Of a stretch of DNA of 64,000 nucleotides, positions 33,473 to 43,221 are shown one piece after another. Within the stretch, counting starts at the first letter, position 1; every line of letters begins with the position of its first letter. The position numbers and the translations under genes were made by a program. Origin of the DNA: Candidatus Nitrospira nitrosa (GTDB taxonomy: Bacteria; Nitrospirota; Nitrospiria; Nitrospirales; Nitrospiraceae); NCBI RefSeq assembly GCF_001458735.1, contig NZ_CZQA01000008.1, positions 620,001 to 684,000 of the forward strand, given 5' to 3'. The notes below the pieces were generated by a model. That model saw only the letters and a list, made by a program, of their open reading frames with translations, did not search any database and was not told the DNA's origin.

Positions 33473-35500
33473 ATGTTGAATCTGTTATGGATTCTTCTCG
33501 GCGGGTATGGGGCCGGGATACTACTTCCCATCTGCCTGCGGGAACGGCCAGAGTCTCAACGTCTCGCGACCAGTGTCGCCGCCATCGTAGCCACCAGTGC
33601 TGGTATCGTTTTGGGGCTCCTTGGCCTCATGTCTTCGGAACCCGTCATAGCCTCTTTCTCCTCCACCATCCCTCTGCTCACCGTAGCCATTCGACTCGAC
33701 CCACTCTCTGCATTCTTCGTCTTGACGATCTCCCTGGTCGGTTTCGCCACGTCGATCTATGCCATCGGATATCTTCGGCATTTAGAGCGGTTTGCATCGA
33801 CTTCCACGCTCGGAGCGCTCTTTAACGCCTATCTCCTCTGTATGACGTTCGTCGTCCTGGCGGACAACGGATTCTTCTTTTTGCTCATCTGGGAACTGAT
33901 GTCGCTGTTGTCCTATTTTCTCGTGGTCACTGAGCACGAGAAGGCGGAGGTGCGGTACGCGGGATTGTTCTATGTGATCATGACGCATATCGGAACTGCG
34001 TTCATTGTCGTAGCGTTCCTGATCTTCTATCAGAGTGCCGGATCATTCTCCTTTGAAGCCTTCCGGCATCCGGAGCGCCCTTTACCCGAAGGTATGCGAA
34101 CGCTCGTGTTTCTCTTGATGTTGATCGGGTTCGGCACAAAGGCCGGCATCGTGCCGCTCCATGTGTGGTTGCCCTATGCGCATCCGGTGGCACCGTCTCA
34201 TGTCTCAGCCGTGATGTCCGGTGTCATGATTAAGACCGCGATCTATGGTCTGATCCGAGTGTATTTTGATTTCTTCGGTGGGCAGTTCCCGTGGTGGTGG
34301 GGGTTTGTTGTCCTGTTCCTCGGGGCGACATCTGCGTTACTCGGCGTGATGTACGCGTTGATGGAACATGACCTCAAGAGGCTCCTCGCATTTCATAGTG
34401 TGGAAAACATCGGCATCATCCTGTTGGGTATCGGAGCCGGTATGATCTTTCAGTCCTACGGATTGAAAGCACTGGCCGCTCTTGGAGTCCTGGCAGGGCT
34501 CTACCATACGATTAATCACGCCCTGTTCAAGGCCTTACTGTTCTTAGGAGCCGGCTCACTGCTCTATGCCACCCATACGCGCAATATGGAAGAGTACGGC
34601 GGATTACTTCGGCGTATGCCTTGGACAGGTGGCTTCTTCTTGATCGGGGCTGTATCGATCTCGGCTCTGCCTCCAACAAATGGGTTCGTGAGCGAATGGC
34701 TGGTATTCCAAAGTCTCTTTCTGAGCTTTCAAATTCCGACGGTGTTTCTCAAGCTGATGCTGCCGATTGCGGCAACGATCTTGGCCCTCACCGGCGTCCT
34801 GGCCCTGGCCTGCTTTGCAAAGGCGTTCGGCATTGCGTTTCTTGCACAGCCACGAAGTACGCACGCCCGTCATGCTGAGGAAGTTCCAATTCCGATGCGC
34901 ATTGGGATGGGTATCCTGGCCACCCTTTGCGTAGCGTTGGGCATTGCCCCGATGGTGGTGGTGCCGCTGTTGGATCGCGTTGTCGCCCCTCTGACAGGGA
35001 TATCGATCACAAGCAAGGTCTTGGCGATCGATGGATGGGCGCTGGCCCCGGTGAATGTCGAATTCTCAAGCCTGTCCACGCCGGTACTTGCGTTGATGCT
35101 TATCGTGCTGGCGATGTTGGGGTTAGGACTCGCCGTCGCACTCGGAGGTCGTCTGCAAAAACGGCATTCTAAGACGTGGGGCTGTGGGATTAACCTTACA
35201 CCTCGGATGGAATATACCGCGACCGGTTTCGTCCAGCCGATCAAACGAGTATTCAGTACGATCTATCAGCCGACGGTGAAACTCGAAACGGAGTTTCTTG
35301 CCGAGTCACGATACTTCGCCAAACGGCGACACTTTGAATTCCACATTGAACCGATCTTCGAGAAATATCTTTACGAACCCTTAGTGGCATTCTTTGCGAC
35401 GCTGGCCGACCGCCTGAAAGTCATCCAGGCAGGCGGTCTCCATCTCTACCTGACCTATATATTCGTGACCTTGATCGCCTTGCTGTTGCTCGCGGTGTAG
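33473..35500 (+). CDS. hyfB: HyfB-like membrane subunit (NuoL/antiporter-type)
   Basis: 675 residues, about 16 membrane helices. The Proton_antipo_M core has WELMSLLSYFLVVTEHEKAE, FGTKAGIVPLHVWLPYAHPV and the Lys/Glu/His chain needed for ion movement (TLxx-HDLKRLLAFHSVENIGI). A C-terminal extension (about 600-675) with amphipathic RYFAKRRHFEFHIEPIFEKY and a last helix is typical of HyfB/HycC. Three bases separate it from hyfC. It would be an ion-translocating module in the complex. The start at 33473 is supported only by context. Confidence 0.9.
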   Translation: MLNLLWILLGGYGAGILLPICLRERPESQRLATSVAAIVATSAGIVLGLLGLMSSEPVIASFSSTIPLLTVAIRLDPLSAFFVLTISLVGFATSIYAIGYLRHLERFASTSTLGALFNAYLLCMTFVVLADNGFFFLLIWELMSLLSYFLVVTEHEKAEVRYAGLFYVIMTHIGTAFIVVAFLIFYQSAGSFSFEAFRHPERPLPEGMRTLVFLLMLIGFGTKAGIVPLHVWLPYAHPVAPSHVSAVMSGVMIKTAIYGLIRVYFDFFGGQFPWWWGFVVLFLGATSALLGVMYALMEHDLKRLLAFHSVENIGIILLGIGAGMIFQSYGLKALAALGVLAGLYHTINHALFKALLFLGAGSLLYATHTRNMEEYGGLLRRMPWTGGFFLIGAVSISALPPTNGFVSEWLVFQSLFLSFQIPTVFLKLMLPIAATILALTGVLALACFAKAFGIAFLAQPRSTHARHAEEVPIPMRIGMGILATLCVALGIAPMVVVPLLDRVVAPLTGISITSKVLAIDGWALAPVNVEFSSLSTPVLALMLIVLAMLGLGLAVALGGRLQKRHSKTWGCGINLTPRMEYTATGFVQPIKRVFSTIYQPTVKLETEFLAESRYFAKRRHFEFHIEPIFEKYLYEPLVAFFATLADRLKVIQAGGLHLYLTYIFVTLIALLLLAV

Positions 35501-35503
35501 CCG

Positions 35504-36454
35504 ATGCTTCAATTGATCATCCTCCTCGTGGCTCAAACAACAGTCTTATTGGCCATCTCCCCGTTTCTCGTGGGGCTCATTCGGAAGGTCAAAGCACGAT
35601 TGCAATTGCGGCGGGGCGCCAGCCTCTTCCAGCCGTACGCCGATTTGGCGAAGCTCTTCCACAAGCAGCCGGTGATCTCGACCACCACCTCATGGATCTT
35701 CACGGCGACGCCGTATATCGTATTTGCCTCAATTTTGACTGCGGGTCTGCTGGTCCCGACGTTCACCTCGCAGACGCCCATGAATTTTGCGGGAAATATC
35801 ATTGCGCTGGTGTATCTCCTGGCGGTGGGCACGTTTTTCTTGATTCTCGCGGGACTCGATGCTGGGTCGGCCTTTGGCGGGATGGGAAGCAGCCGGGAAG
35901 CGATCGTGGCATCGCTGACCGAGCCGGCTATGATGCTCGCGATCTTTGCCATTGCTCTGACGAATGGGTCCACAAATGTGAGCACCATCGTCCATAAAAC
36001 CGCGCTGTTGGAAGGTATCGTCACGGACCCGTCACCGCATCTCATGGCGTTGGCCGCCCTCTTCATCGTGGCACTCGCCGAGACAGGACGGGTGCCGGTC
36101 GACAATCCTGCGACACACCTGGAACTCACCATGATTCATGAAGCAATGCTCCTTGAATACTCAGGGCGCTATCTCGCCTTACTCGAATGGGCAGCCGGGC
36201 TGAAACTGGCAGTGTTCCTCTCTTTGATCGCCAACGTCTTCGCGCCATGGGGCATCGCGACGACCGTCACCCCCGCCGCGATGGGAATCGGGCTCCTGGT
36301 GTACGTGGTGAAAACCGCGGCACTTGCGGTGGTCATCGGAGTCATCGAATGCATGTTCTCCAAATTGCGGTTATTTCGGGTGACGGATCTGCTGGGCGTG
36401 GCGTTCATCCTCGCGCTGCTCGGGTTGCTGTTCTTCTATATTCTTCGGAGCTGA
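35504..36454 (+). CDS. hyfC: HyfC-like subunit (NuoH type)
   Basis: 316 residues, about eight helices. NuoH-family hallmarks: LIRKVKARLQLRRGASLFQP, YADLAKLFHKQPV, AETGRVPVDNPATHLELTMI and EAMLLEYSGRYLALLEWAA. In complex I and Hyf this subunit joins the membrane arm to the redox arm and forms the quinone-chamber region. The conserved Glu/Asp loop is intact, so coupling may be functional. It lies between hyfB and hyfE with spacing under 6 bases. Confidence 0.93.
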   Translation: MLQLIILLVAQTTVLLAISPFLVGLIRKVKARLQLRRGASLFQPYADLAKLFHKQPVISTTTSWIFTATPYIVFASILTAGLLVPTFTSQTPMNFAGNIIALVYLLAVGTFFLILAGLDAGSAFGGMGSSREAIVASLTEPAMMLAIFAIALTNGSTNVSTIVHKTALLEGIVTDPSPHLMALAALFIVALAETGRVPVDNPATHLELTMIHEAMLLEYSGRYLALLEWAAGLKLAVFLSLIANVFAPWGIATTVTPAAMGIGLLVYVVKTAALAVVIGVIECMFSKLRLFRVTDLLGVAFILALLGLLFFYILRS

Positions 36455-36458
36455 ACGG

Positions 36459-37124
36459 ATGCAGGGGCTTTCGTCTATTGGATTACAACTGGTCGACCTA
36501 TGCTCGGCCTTGCTCTTGCTGACCTGTTTCGCGATTGTGGCGCAACGGCGGCTCTCGGCCTGTGTCGACCTGTTCGCCCTGCAGTCGGCCTTTCTCGTCG
36601 TCACCGCAGCGCTGGTCGCCTATCTGACGGGAAACCAACACATCTACATTGCGGCGGGACTGACCGGCATCATTAAAGTGATCGTCATTCCTCGAGTCCT
36701 CAAGAAAGTCATTGATCGCCTCAACGTCAAACGGGAACTGGTGATGCACGTGAACGTGCCGACCGGTCTATTGATTTGCGGTGGACTGGTCATGTTGGCA
36801 TTTTTCATCGCGCAGCCGATCATTCCGCTGGGATCACTCCTCACGCGAGATTCTTTAGCCATCGCCCTCGCGATCGTACTCATCGGATTGTTTACGATGA
36901 TCGCGAGACAAAAGGCGGTCTCCCAACTGATCGGCTTCCTCGTCCTGGAAAACGGGCTGTTTTTGGGTGCCACCGCCGCCACCCATGGCATGCCGTTGGT
37001 CGTCGAATTGGGCGTGTTCTTTGATGTGCTCATTGCGACATTGATCGCGGGAATCTATACGAATCGCTTACAAGATGCATTCGACAGTGTGGATACGGAC
37101 CGACTCACCGTCCTGAAAGAATAG
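36459..37124 (+). CDS. hyfE: HyfE-like subunit (NuoK type)
   Basis: 221 residues, about seven helices. HyfE/NuoK features are AFLVVTAALVAYLTGNQHIY, KVIVIPRVLKKVIDRLNVK and KAVSQLIGFLVLENGLFLGA, with the conserved membrane Glu (LENG). It extends the ion path. A 16-base gap separates it from the next gene. Confidence 0.9.
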   Translation: MQGLSSIGLQLVDLCSALLLLTCFAIVAQRRLSACVDLFALQSAFLVVTAALVAYLTGNQHIYIAAGLTGIIKVIVIPRVLKKVIDRLNVKRELVMHVNVPTGLLICGGLVMLAFFIAQPIIPLGSLLTRDSLAIALAIVLIGLFTMIARQKAVSQLIGFLVLENGLFLGATAATHGMPLVVELGVFFDVLIATLIAGIYTNRLQDAFDSVDTDRLTVLKE

Positions 37125-37139
37125 ACGAGGCTTTCCTTG

Positions 37140-38675
37140 ATGATCGCAGTCATGGTCTTGTTGATCGCTCCGCTTTTCGCGGGAGGACTAAGCCTGGTCG
37201 TCCACCGCTCTACATGGCTTCATGGGATCAATCTCGCAAGTATGGGTGCGCTCGTCACGGCAGAAGTGGTGATCACCCAAACCGTGCTGAGGAACGGTCC
37301 CGTGACGGCATTGGGCCAGTTGGTCTATCTCGACGCATTGTCGACCTTCATTCTATTCATTATTGGAGTGGTCGGACTGGCCTGTTCGTTCTATATGCGT
37401 TCGTACATGGACGAACAAGTCGTGCGGGGCGTGATCGCGCCCGGACGTCTCAACCTGTTCTTTTTTCTCTTCCATATGTTTCTCCTTGCCATGGTGGTTG
37501 CGACCATTGCGAACAGCGTCGGGGTCCAGTGGGTGGCCATCGAGGCGACGACGCTCGCGACCACCTTTCTGATTGCGTTTTGGAGGCGACGAGAGTCGCT
37601 GGAAGCCGGATGGAAATACCTCATTTTATGTTCGGTCGGCATTTCGCTCGCCTTGTTCGGCGTCGTGCTGTTGTATTACTCATCACTCCATGTGCTGAGC
37701 GATGCGAGTCAAGGGTTGAACGTGACGGAGCTACTTCCTGTGGCTGATCGGCTCAATCCCCAGGTGCTCAAGTTGGCCTTCATCTTCATCCTGGTTGGGT
37801 ATGGCACCAAGGTGGGACTCGTCCCGATGCATAGTTGGCTGCCGGATGCCTACACAGAGGCCCCGGCGCCGGTCGTCGCCATGCTCGCCGGTGTTCTCGA
37901 AGTGGTTGCAGCCTATGCCATCCTACGGGTAAGAGTCATCGTTGACCACGCCGTTCCGTTTGCCTTTGCTGGTGGACTGTTGGCATTGCTTGGCTTTGCT
38001 TCATTTGTGACGGCGGCGTTCTTCATCCTCATCCAGCACAACTATAAGCGGCTGTTTGCCTATTCCAGCATCGAGCATATGGGTATTGCCATGATTGGGT
38101 TTGGGGTCGGAGGTGCGCTGGGAACCTTCGGAGGTCTGTTTCATCTCTTGAATCACGCCTTGGCGAAATCGATGGCTTTTTTTGCTGCGGGTAACATTCA
38201 CCGTCGCTTTCACACCGTGGAAATCGCCGAGGTACAAGGGTTGGCCATGGCGCAACCTTGGACGGCCATGGCACTGATGATATCGGGATTGGCCTTATCG
38301 GCGCTTCCACCGTTTGCGGCATTTGGCAGCGAAGTCCAGATTCTCACGGCTTTGGCTTCGCAGGGGGTTCCGGGAACGGAGTTTGCCGGCACCGAGGGCA
38401 TGGTAACGGTGACCTTATCGGATCAATTCGTTCGGATCGCACTCGCTTCAGTCTTTCTGGTCTCCGCGGTTCTTTCGTTCGGCGGACTACTGTATCGCAT
38501 CACCGGAATGGTGTGGGGGACACCGCCTGAGGGAATTGTCCGGGGAGAAATCTGGACACTCGGCCATCTACCGATCATTCTGCTTACCGGAGCGCTTATT
38601 GGATTCAGCGTGTTTCTGCCCCAGCCCATACAACAACTCTTGGAACAAGCGACCAGAATTCTGGTGGTTCAATAG
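37140..38675 (+). CDS. hyfF: HyfF-like membrane subunit (NuoN/M type)
   Basis: 511 residues, about 14 helices, antiporter-like. VGYGTKVGLVPMHSWLPDAY, TEAPAPVVAMLAGVLEVV, IQHNYKRLFAYSSIEHMGIA and the Lys of the discontinuous helix are present, as in proton-pumping NuoM/N homologues. ATG 37140 is chosen over TTG 37137 as the standard start. Together with HyfB it gives two antiporter modules. Followed by the catalytic-arm subunit hyfG after 12 bases. Confidence 0.9.
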   Translation: MIAVMVLLIAPLFAGGLSLVVHRSTWLHGINLASMGALVTAEVVITQTVLRNGPVTALGQLVYLDALSTFILFIIGVVGLACSFYMRSYMDEQVVRGVIAPGRLNLFFFLFHMFLLAMVVATIANSVGVQWVAIEATTLATTFLIAFWRRRESLEAGWKYLILCSVGISLALFGVVLLYYSSLHVLSDASQGLNVTELLPVADRLNPQVLKLAFIFILVGYGTKVGLVPMHSWLPDAYTEAPAPVVAMLAGVLEVVAAYAILRVRVIVDHAVPFAFAGGLLALLGFASFVTAAFFILIQHNYKRLFAYSSIEHMGIAMIGFGVGGALGTFGGLFHLLNHALAKSMAFFAAGNIHRRFHTVEIAEVQGLAMAQPWTAMALMISGLALSALPPFAAFGSEVQILTALASQGVPGTEFAGTEGMVTVTLSDQFVRIALASVFLVSAVLSFGGLLYRITGMVWGTPPEGIVRGEIWTLGHLPIILLTGALIGFSVFLPQPIQQLLEQATRILVVQ

Positions 38676-38687
38676 GAGAGGTTGAGC

Positions 38688-40280
38688 ATGACCAAGACCG
38701 AGTTCTCTGACGATCTGCTCACAACTGCGTTCCCGAGTATTCTGAAGAATCGCCCGATCTGTGCGCAGTCTTCACATTTCGCGGTCCCCAAGGACCTTGT
38801 GCCGGCGATCACCCACTACATTCATACCCAACCGAGCTTGCGTGGCCGTTTGACGCTCCTATGGGCCTGTGATTATCGCCCCGTTCGTGAGACCTATGGG
38901 CTCTACTACTTGTTCACGCTAGAGCGTTCTCACCACTGGGTGGTATTGTCCACCGAAACGGCAGGCACCGATCGACTGTTTCCGTCTATTACCCCCCATC
39001 TTCATGCCGCGCAGTGGTATGAGCGAGAGATCCGCGACATGTTCGGGTTGATTCCCCAAGGGCACCCTGATCTGCGGCGTCTGGTACGTCATGAACATTG
39101 GCGAAAAGGGACACACCCGCTCAGAAAAGACTTCTCCTGGGACGCCACGCTGGGTCGACAGCAGGGTGAACATCACTTCCGCCATATTGAAGGAGAAGGG
39201 GTATTTGAAGTGCCGGTGGGACCCATCCATGCCGGGATCATTGAGTCGGGACATTTTCGGTTTTCCGTGGCCGGTGAACCGATTATGCAACTCGAGCTAC
39301 GTCATTTTTGGAAACACCGTGGTGTGGAGAAACTTTTTGAGCAACAGCTGCTGATTGATGCGGTGCCGCTGGCGGAACGCGTGTCCGGAGATACGACAGT
39401 CGGGCACGCACTCGCCTATTGCCAGGCCGTAGAAGCACTCCTACACCTTGAAGTACCTCGGCGCGCCAAGTACCTCCGCGCGCTCTTTTTAGAACTCGAA
39501 CGACTGTACAATCATCTCGGCGACATTGGAGCCATGTGCAATGACACAGCCTATGCGCTCGCTCACGCCCATTGTGGCCGTATGAAGGAACAGATTATGC
39601 AGCTCAATGATCGGTTGACAGGGTCTCGGTTCCTTCGAGGCGTCATCCAAGTGGGAGGAGTGACCCGGGACATAGAGAACACCCAACTCGCCAAGATTGT
39701 CGAGGAACTGACCCGAATCCAGTCCGACTTCTCCGAAGTGGGGGCCATCATTTTTGCGAACGCCTCCCTCACCGATCGGTTGGAGACGACAGGGATTCTC
39801 AATGAGCAAACGGCATGGGATCATGCAGTGATCGGCATCGTAGGCCGGGCATCGGGCATGAATTATGATCTCAGGCGTGATCGGCCGTTCGCCGCATATG
39901 ACGAACTACCCGTAAATGTGGCCCTCTATCGCTACGGTGACGCGAGGGCCAGGTTACGCGTTCGCGGCGATGAGATCCATGAATCCATTCGGCTCATTCG
40001 CGAAATGCGCGATAAGATTCCGGACGGTCCGATTGCCGGTCAACCCAGTTCTTCGCCGAATCCCGGCGACTGGACACTGGCAGCGGTTGAAGGGTGGCGC
40101 GGCGAGATTCTGTATATGGTGATGGCAGGGGAAGACGGCCGGATTCATCGGTGCAAGGTCCGCGACCCGTCCTTTGTGAACTGGCCTGCTATTCAATGGG
40201 CGGTACTGGGCAATATTATCCCGGACTTTCCACTCATCAACAAGAGCTTCAACCTCTCATACGCCGGGAATGATCTGTAG
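38688..40280 (+). CDS. hyfG: HyfG-like large subunit lacking NiFe ligands (Ehr type)
   Basis: 530 residues, fusion of a NuoC-like domain (about 1-165, REIRDMFGLIPQGHPDLRRL) and a NuoD/large-subunit domain. In NiFe hydrogenases the first ligand motif is RVCGxC; here it is ERVSGDTTVGHALAYCQAVE. The second motif, DPCxxC near the end, is SFNLSYAGNDL. All four cysteines are therefore missing, which is the hallmark of energy-converting hydrogenase-related (Ehr) complexes. It cannot bind a NiFe site in the usual way; the NuoD-like fold may bind another substrate. AGGAGAGG precedes ATG 38688. Confidence 0.88.
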   Translation: MTKTEFSDDLLTTAFPSILKNRPICAQSSHFAVPKDLVPAITHYIHTQPSLRGRLTLLWACDYRPVRETYGLYYLFTLERSHHWVVLSTETAGTDRLFPSITPHLHAAQWYEREIRDMFGLIPQGHPDLRRLVRHEHWRKGTHPLRKDFSWDATLGRQQGEHHFRHIEGEGVFEVPVGPIHAGIIESGHFRFSVAGEPIMQLELRHFWKHRGVEKLFEQQLLIDAVPLAERVSGDTTVGHALAYCQAVEALLHLEVPRRAKYLRALFLELERLYNHLGDIGAMCNDTAYALAHAHCGRMKEQIMQLNDRLTGSRFLRGVIQVGGVTRDIENTQLAKIVEELTRIQSDFSEVGAIIFANASLTDRLETTGILNEQTAWDHAVIGIVGRASGMNYDLRRDRPFAAYDELPVNVALYRYGDARARLRVRGDEIHESIRLIREMRDKIPDGPIAGQPSSSPNPGDWTLAAVEGWRGEILYMVMAGEDGRIHRCKVRDPSFVNWPAIQWAVLGNIIPDFPLINKSFNLSYAGNDL

Positions 40281-40291
40281 GGAGACCGAAC

Positions 40292-40807
40292 ATGTTCCGT
40301 ATCATCAAAAAGAGTCTGAAGATCGGAGTCGTGACGGGTCGTTATCAAAAAGCTGATAGGGCTGCTGTACCAGTGCCCCCTGAAGCGAAGGACAAGACAA
40401 GACCCTTCAAACGATCCCTCGCGATCCGTGAAGTGGATACCGGATCCTGCAACGCCTGTGAAATGGAAATGAACGCGCTCTTGAACCCCGTGTACGATGC
40501 TGAACGGTTCGGTATTCACATCGCCGCGTCGCCACGTCATGCGGATGCGTTGGTCGTCACGGGACCCGTCACTGTCAACATGGAGCGGGCGTTGAAAGAT
40601 GTGCACAGGCAAACGCCTGATCCGAAGATCGTCATTGCGCTCGGCGACTGTGCAATCAACTGCGGCCTATTCAAAGGCAGCTATGCGGTTACGGGTCCGG
40701 TCGATCGTCATATTCCCGTCGATGTCAGAATTTCTGGTTGCCCGCCGCGTCCAGCAGAAATTCTTGAGGCATTGTCGGAATTGCGAGGAAATGGCCAGAA
40801 GGCGTAG
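40292..40807 (+). CDS. hyfI: HyfI-like small subunit (NuoB type)
   Basis: 171 residues. The N2-type [4Fe-4S] cysteines are conserved: CNACEME (two), GDCAIN-C and GCPPRPAEI. The cluster nearest the active site therefore remains. The N-terminal 45 residues are basic and extended. It follows hyfG by about 11 bases; no HyfH/HyfA-type ferredoxin subunit follows. Electrons would need an outside donor. Confidence 0.92.
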   Translation: MFRIIKKSLKIGVVTGRYQKADRAAVPVPPEAKDKTRPFKRSLAIREVDTGSCNACEMEMNALLNPVYDAERFGIHIAASPRHADALVVTGPVTVNMERALKDVHRQTPDPKIVIALGDCAINCGLFKGSYAVTGPVDRHIPVDVRISGCPPRPAEILEALSELRGNGQKA

Positions 40808-40908
40808 CGGTGAAAAGTCTGGCATCGATCTGACGGGCCACGGTCGGTATAGGACCTGCGACAGGGTTGAACGTTAAGGAGTACGGGCACAGTTTTTTCA
40901 ACAGCCCA

Positions 40909-43221
40909 CTACGTCACCTTCTTGCCGTCAAGCACTTCTCGAACTTTCTGGGTGAGCACATTCGGCGTAAACGGTTTATGGAGAAAGGCGGTGTCCCGCC
41001 TGACCCCTCCCTGGTCGAACACCGGATGGTCAGGGTATCCCGACATGTAGAGAACCTTGAGCTCAGGCCGCACGACCGTCAACTTCTCCGCCACCTCCGG
41101 CCCACTCATCTGTGGCATCGCCACGTCGGTCAAGAGCAGATGGATCTGCCCCAAATGCTTGGCGCCCGTCAGAAGCGCCTCAATGCCGTGACGCGCGACC
41201 AACACCTCATACCCACTGAGGCGCAGGGTCTCCTGCACAAGGCCTCGAACCGATGGATCATCCTCGACCACCAGAATCGTCTCTCGTCCGGTCGCTCGAC
41301 TGATCGATCCTCCGACGGTCGGAGCCGTCTGAACGGCCTCGTTCACTTTTGGAAAGAAAATCTTGCAGACAGTTCCCTGCCCCATCTTGCTCTCGATCGC
41401 GATCGTCCCCCCGCTTTGCTTCACGATCCCGTACACCGTCGACAACCCAAGCCCCGTCCCCTTCCCCTTTTCTTTCGTGGTAAAAAACGGCTCAAACAGA
41501 TGTGATTGCGTTTCTTCACTCATGCCATGACCCGTATCCCGCATCTCAAGGAGCACGTAGGGACCTGGCTCAAGCATCACCGCATGACGGCGACTGCCCT
41601 TCCCGATGGTCACGTTCTTCGTCTGGATGGTCAGCTTCCCTCCCGTCGGCATGGCATCCCGGGCATTGACCGCCAGATTCATAATCACCTGCTCGATTTG
41701 TCCTGGATCCGCCTTAATGGCCCAGAGCTTCTGATCCAGATCTTCGGAAAGTTCGACGACGTCCTCTCCCAGAAGTCGTCTCAACATCTGATCCATATTC
41801 ATGACCAGTGCATTCAAGTCCAGGACCTTCGCCGCCACAAATTGGCGCCGGCTGAACGCCAGTAGCTGGCTGGTCAAGCCTGCCGCCCGATCCGCAGCCT
41901 TCTTCACTTCATCCATCTCCCGTCGTGCCGGATCCCCTGGTGCCAAGCGACTCAAAATCAACTCGCTATAGCCGCGAATGACCGTCAATAAGTTATTAAA
42001 ATCATGGGCCACACCACCGGCGAGCCGCCCGACGGCCTCCATCTTTTGGGCTTGCCGGAGTTGCGCCTCAGTCTGGCGTAAGGCCTCCTCGGCTCTCGTC
42101 CGCTCCCCGAATTGCCCGATCTTCAACCCGACATCGGCGATCATGCTGATTAACTCATTGTCCGACTCACGGACCTGATGGCTGAAAAACTCGATCACCC
42201 CCTCGATGTCCCCGCCGATACGGATCGGAAAACCGAAGGCGCTCCGCACACCCGTCTTAGCAGCCAGATCAGCCCGAATAAAGGCGGGCTCCGTCGTCAC
42301 ATCTCTGACCCAGACAGGACTTCCGCTCTCGAGAATCCTACCTGGTAATCCCACTCCCGGCTTGAAGACTTGAGACTGTACCCCGGTAATGAAAGCATCG
42401 GTCACACCCGTTTCGACTTGCCAATGATTGAGACAGCGCAAGGTCCCCGACTGTTTTTCCAGTCTCCAAAAGACCCCCAGGTCCCATTCCAGACTCTCAC
42501 CGACTGCTTGGATAATTTTCGGAACCGCTTGCTCCAGTGTGATCGATTCCGAAAGCACCCGCGTCACCGCATATTGGGAAGCCAGACGTCGTTCAGCTTG
42601 ACGGCGATCCGTGATATCGCGGACAAACGCACTGAAGATATAGGTTTCCCCGATCCGTGCCGGAGAGACGGCCAGCTCGACCGGAAACTCATGACCGTCC
42701 CGATGCCGTGCCGCAATCTCGATCCGCCGATTCAGCACCGGGCCGACACCGGTCTTGAGATACTCTCGGATCCCACCGGCATGGGCCTCCCGGTCACGTT
42801 CCGGAATAATGGTCTCGGACAGCAATCTCCCCATCGCCTCTTCTCTCGCCCATCCAAAAATGGCCGTGGCCTGCGCATTCCACTCCGTCACGATACCGGC
42901 CGCATCGATCGTAATCACCCCATCAAGAGCCGTATCGACGATGGCCCGATTCCGTTCCTGGCTCTGCAGCAACGCCGCTTCCGCGGCACGAGCCCACGCA
43001 CTTTCTTGCTGGGCTTGCCGATATTCTGCCCGTAATCGACTGGTCGACCAGAGTAATAACACCAGAAGGGGAAGCCAGACGGCGGCAACGATGCCCCGCT
43101 CCACACGGGCGAGCATGAACGTCCCCACCCCAAGCGTAGTCAGCGTGAGAAGAACCATCACAAAGGTGATCCATTCATAGCGCCGAGTCGTTGAGGCTGT
43201 TCGCTCTTCCGAATGCGTCAT
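40909..43221 (-). CDS. Hybrid sensor histidine kinase (PAS-GAF-HK-REC)
   Basis: 770 residues. Two N-terminal membrane helices (about 17-60); PAS (about 95-205, ALDGVITIDAAGIVTEWNAQ); GAF (about 225-370, with FPIRIGGDIEGVIEFFSH); H-box GGVAHDFNNLLTVIRGYSEL; ATPase domain with ARDAMPTGGKLTIQTKN, MRDTGHGMSE and GTGLGLSTVYGIVKQSGG; and a C-terminal receiver with the acceptor Asp in LLLTDVAMPQMSG. No DNA-binding output is attached, so it probably signals by phosphorelay. ATGA overlaps the preceding gene at 43218, implying coexpression with the YkgJ fusion. Confidence 0.93.
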   Translation of the reverse strand: MTHSEERTASTTRRYEWITFVMVLLTLTTLGVGTFMLARVERGIVAAVWLPLLVLLLWSTSRLRAEYRQAQQESAWARAAEAALLQSQERNRAIVDTALDGVITIDAAGIVTEWNAQATAIFGWAREEAMGRLLSETIIPERDREAHAGGIREYLKTGVGPVLNRRIEIAARHRDGHEFPVELAVSPARIGETYIFSAFVRDITDRRQAERRLASQYAVTRVLSESITLEQAVPKIIQAVGESLEWDLGVFWRLEKQSGTLRCLNHWQVETGVTDAFITGVQSQVFKPGVGLPGRILESGSPVWVRDVTTEPAFIRADLAAKTGVRSAFGFPIRIGGDIEGVIEFFSHQVRESDNELISMIADVGLKIGQFGERTRAEEALRQTEAQLRQAQKMEAVGRLAGGVAHDFNNLLTVIRGYSELILSRLAPGDPARREMDEVKKAADRAAGLTSQLLAFSRRQFVAAKVLDLNALVMNMDQMLRRLLGEDVVELSEDLDQKLWAIKADPGQIEQVIMNLAVNARDAMPTGGKLTIQTKNVTIGKGSRRHAVMLEPGPYVLLEMRDTGHGMSEETQSHLFEPFFTTKEKGKGTGLGLSTVYGIVKQSGGTIAIESKMGQGTVCKIFFPKVNEAVQTAPTVGGSISRATGRETILVVEDDPSVRGLVQETLRLSGYEVLVARHGIEALLTGAKHLGQIHLLLTDVAMPQMSGPEVAEKLTVVRPELKVLYMSGYPDHPVFDQGGVRRDTAFLHKPFTPNVLTQKVREVLDGKKVT

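Noticed and set aside
38688-40280. Annotation of hyfG as a functional NiFe hydrogenase large subunit
   Set aside because: Both cysteine pairs for NiFe are missing, so an Ehr-type call is made instead.
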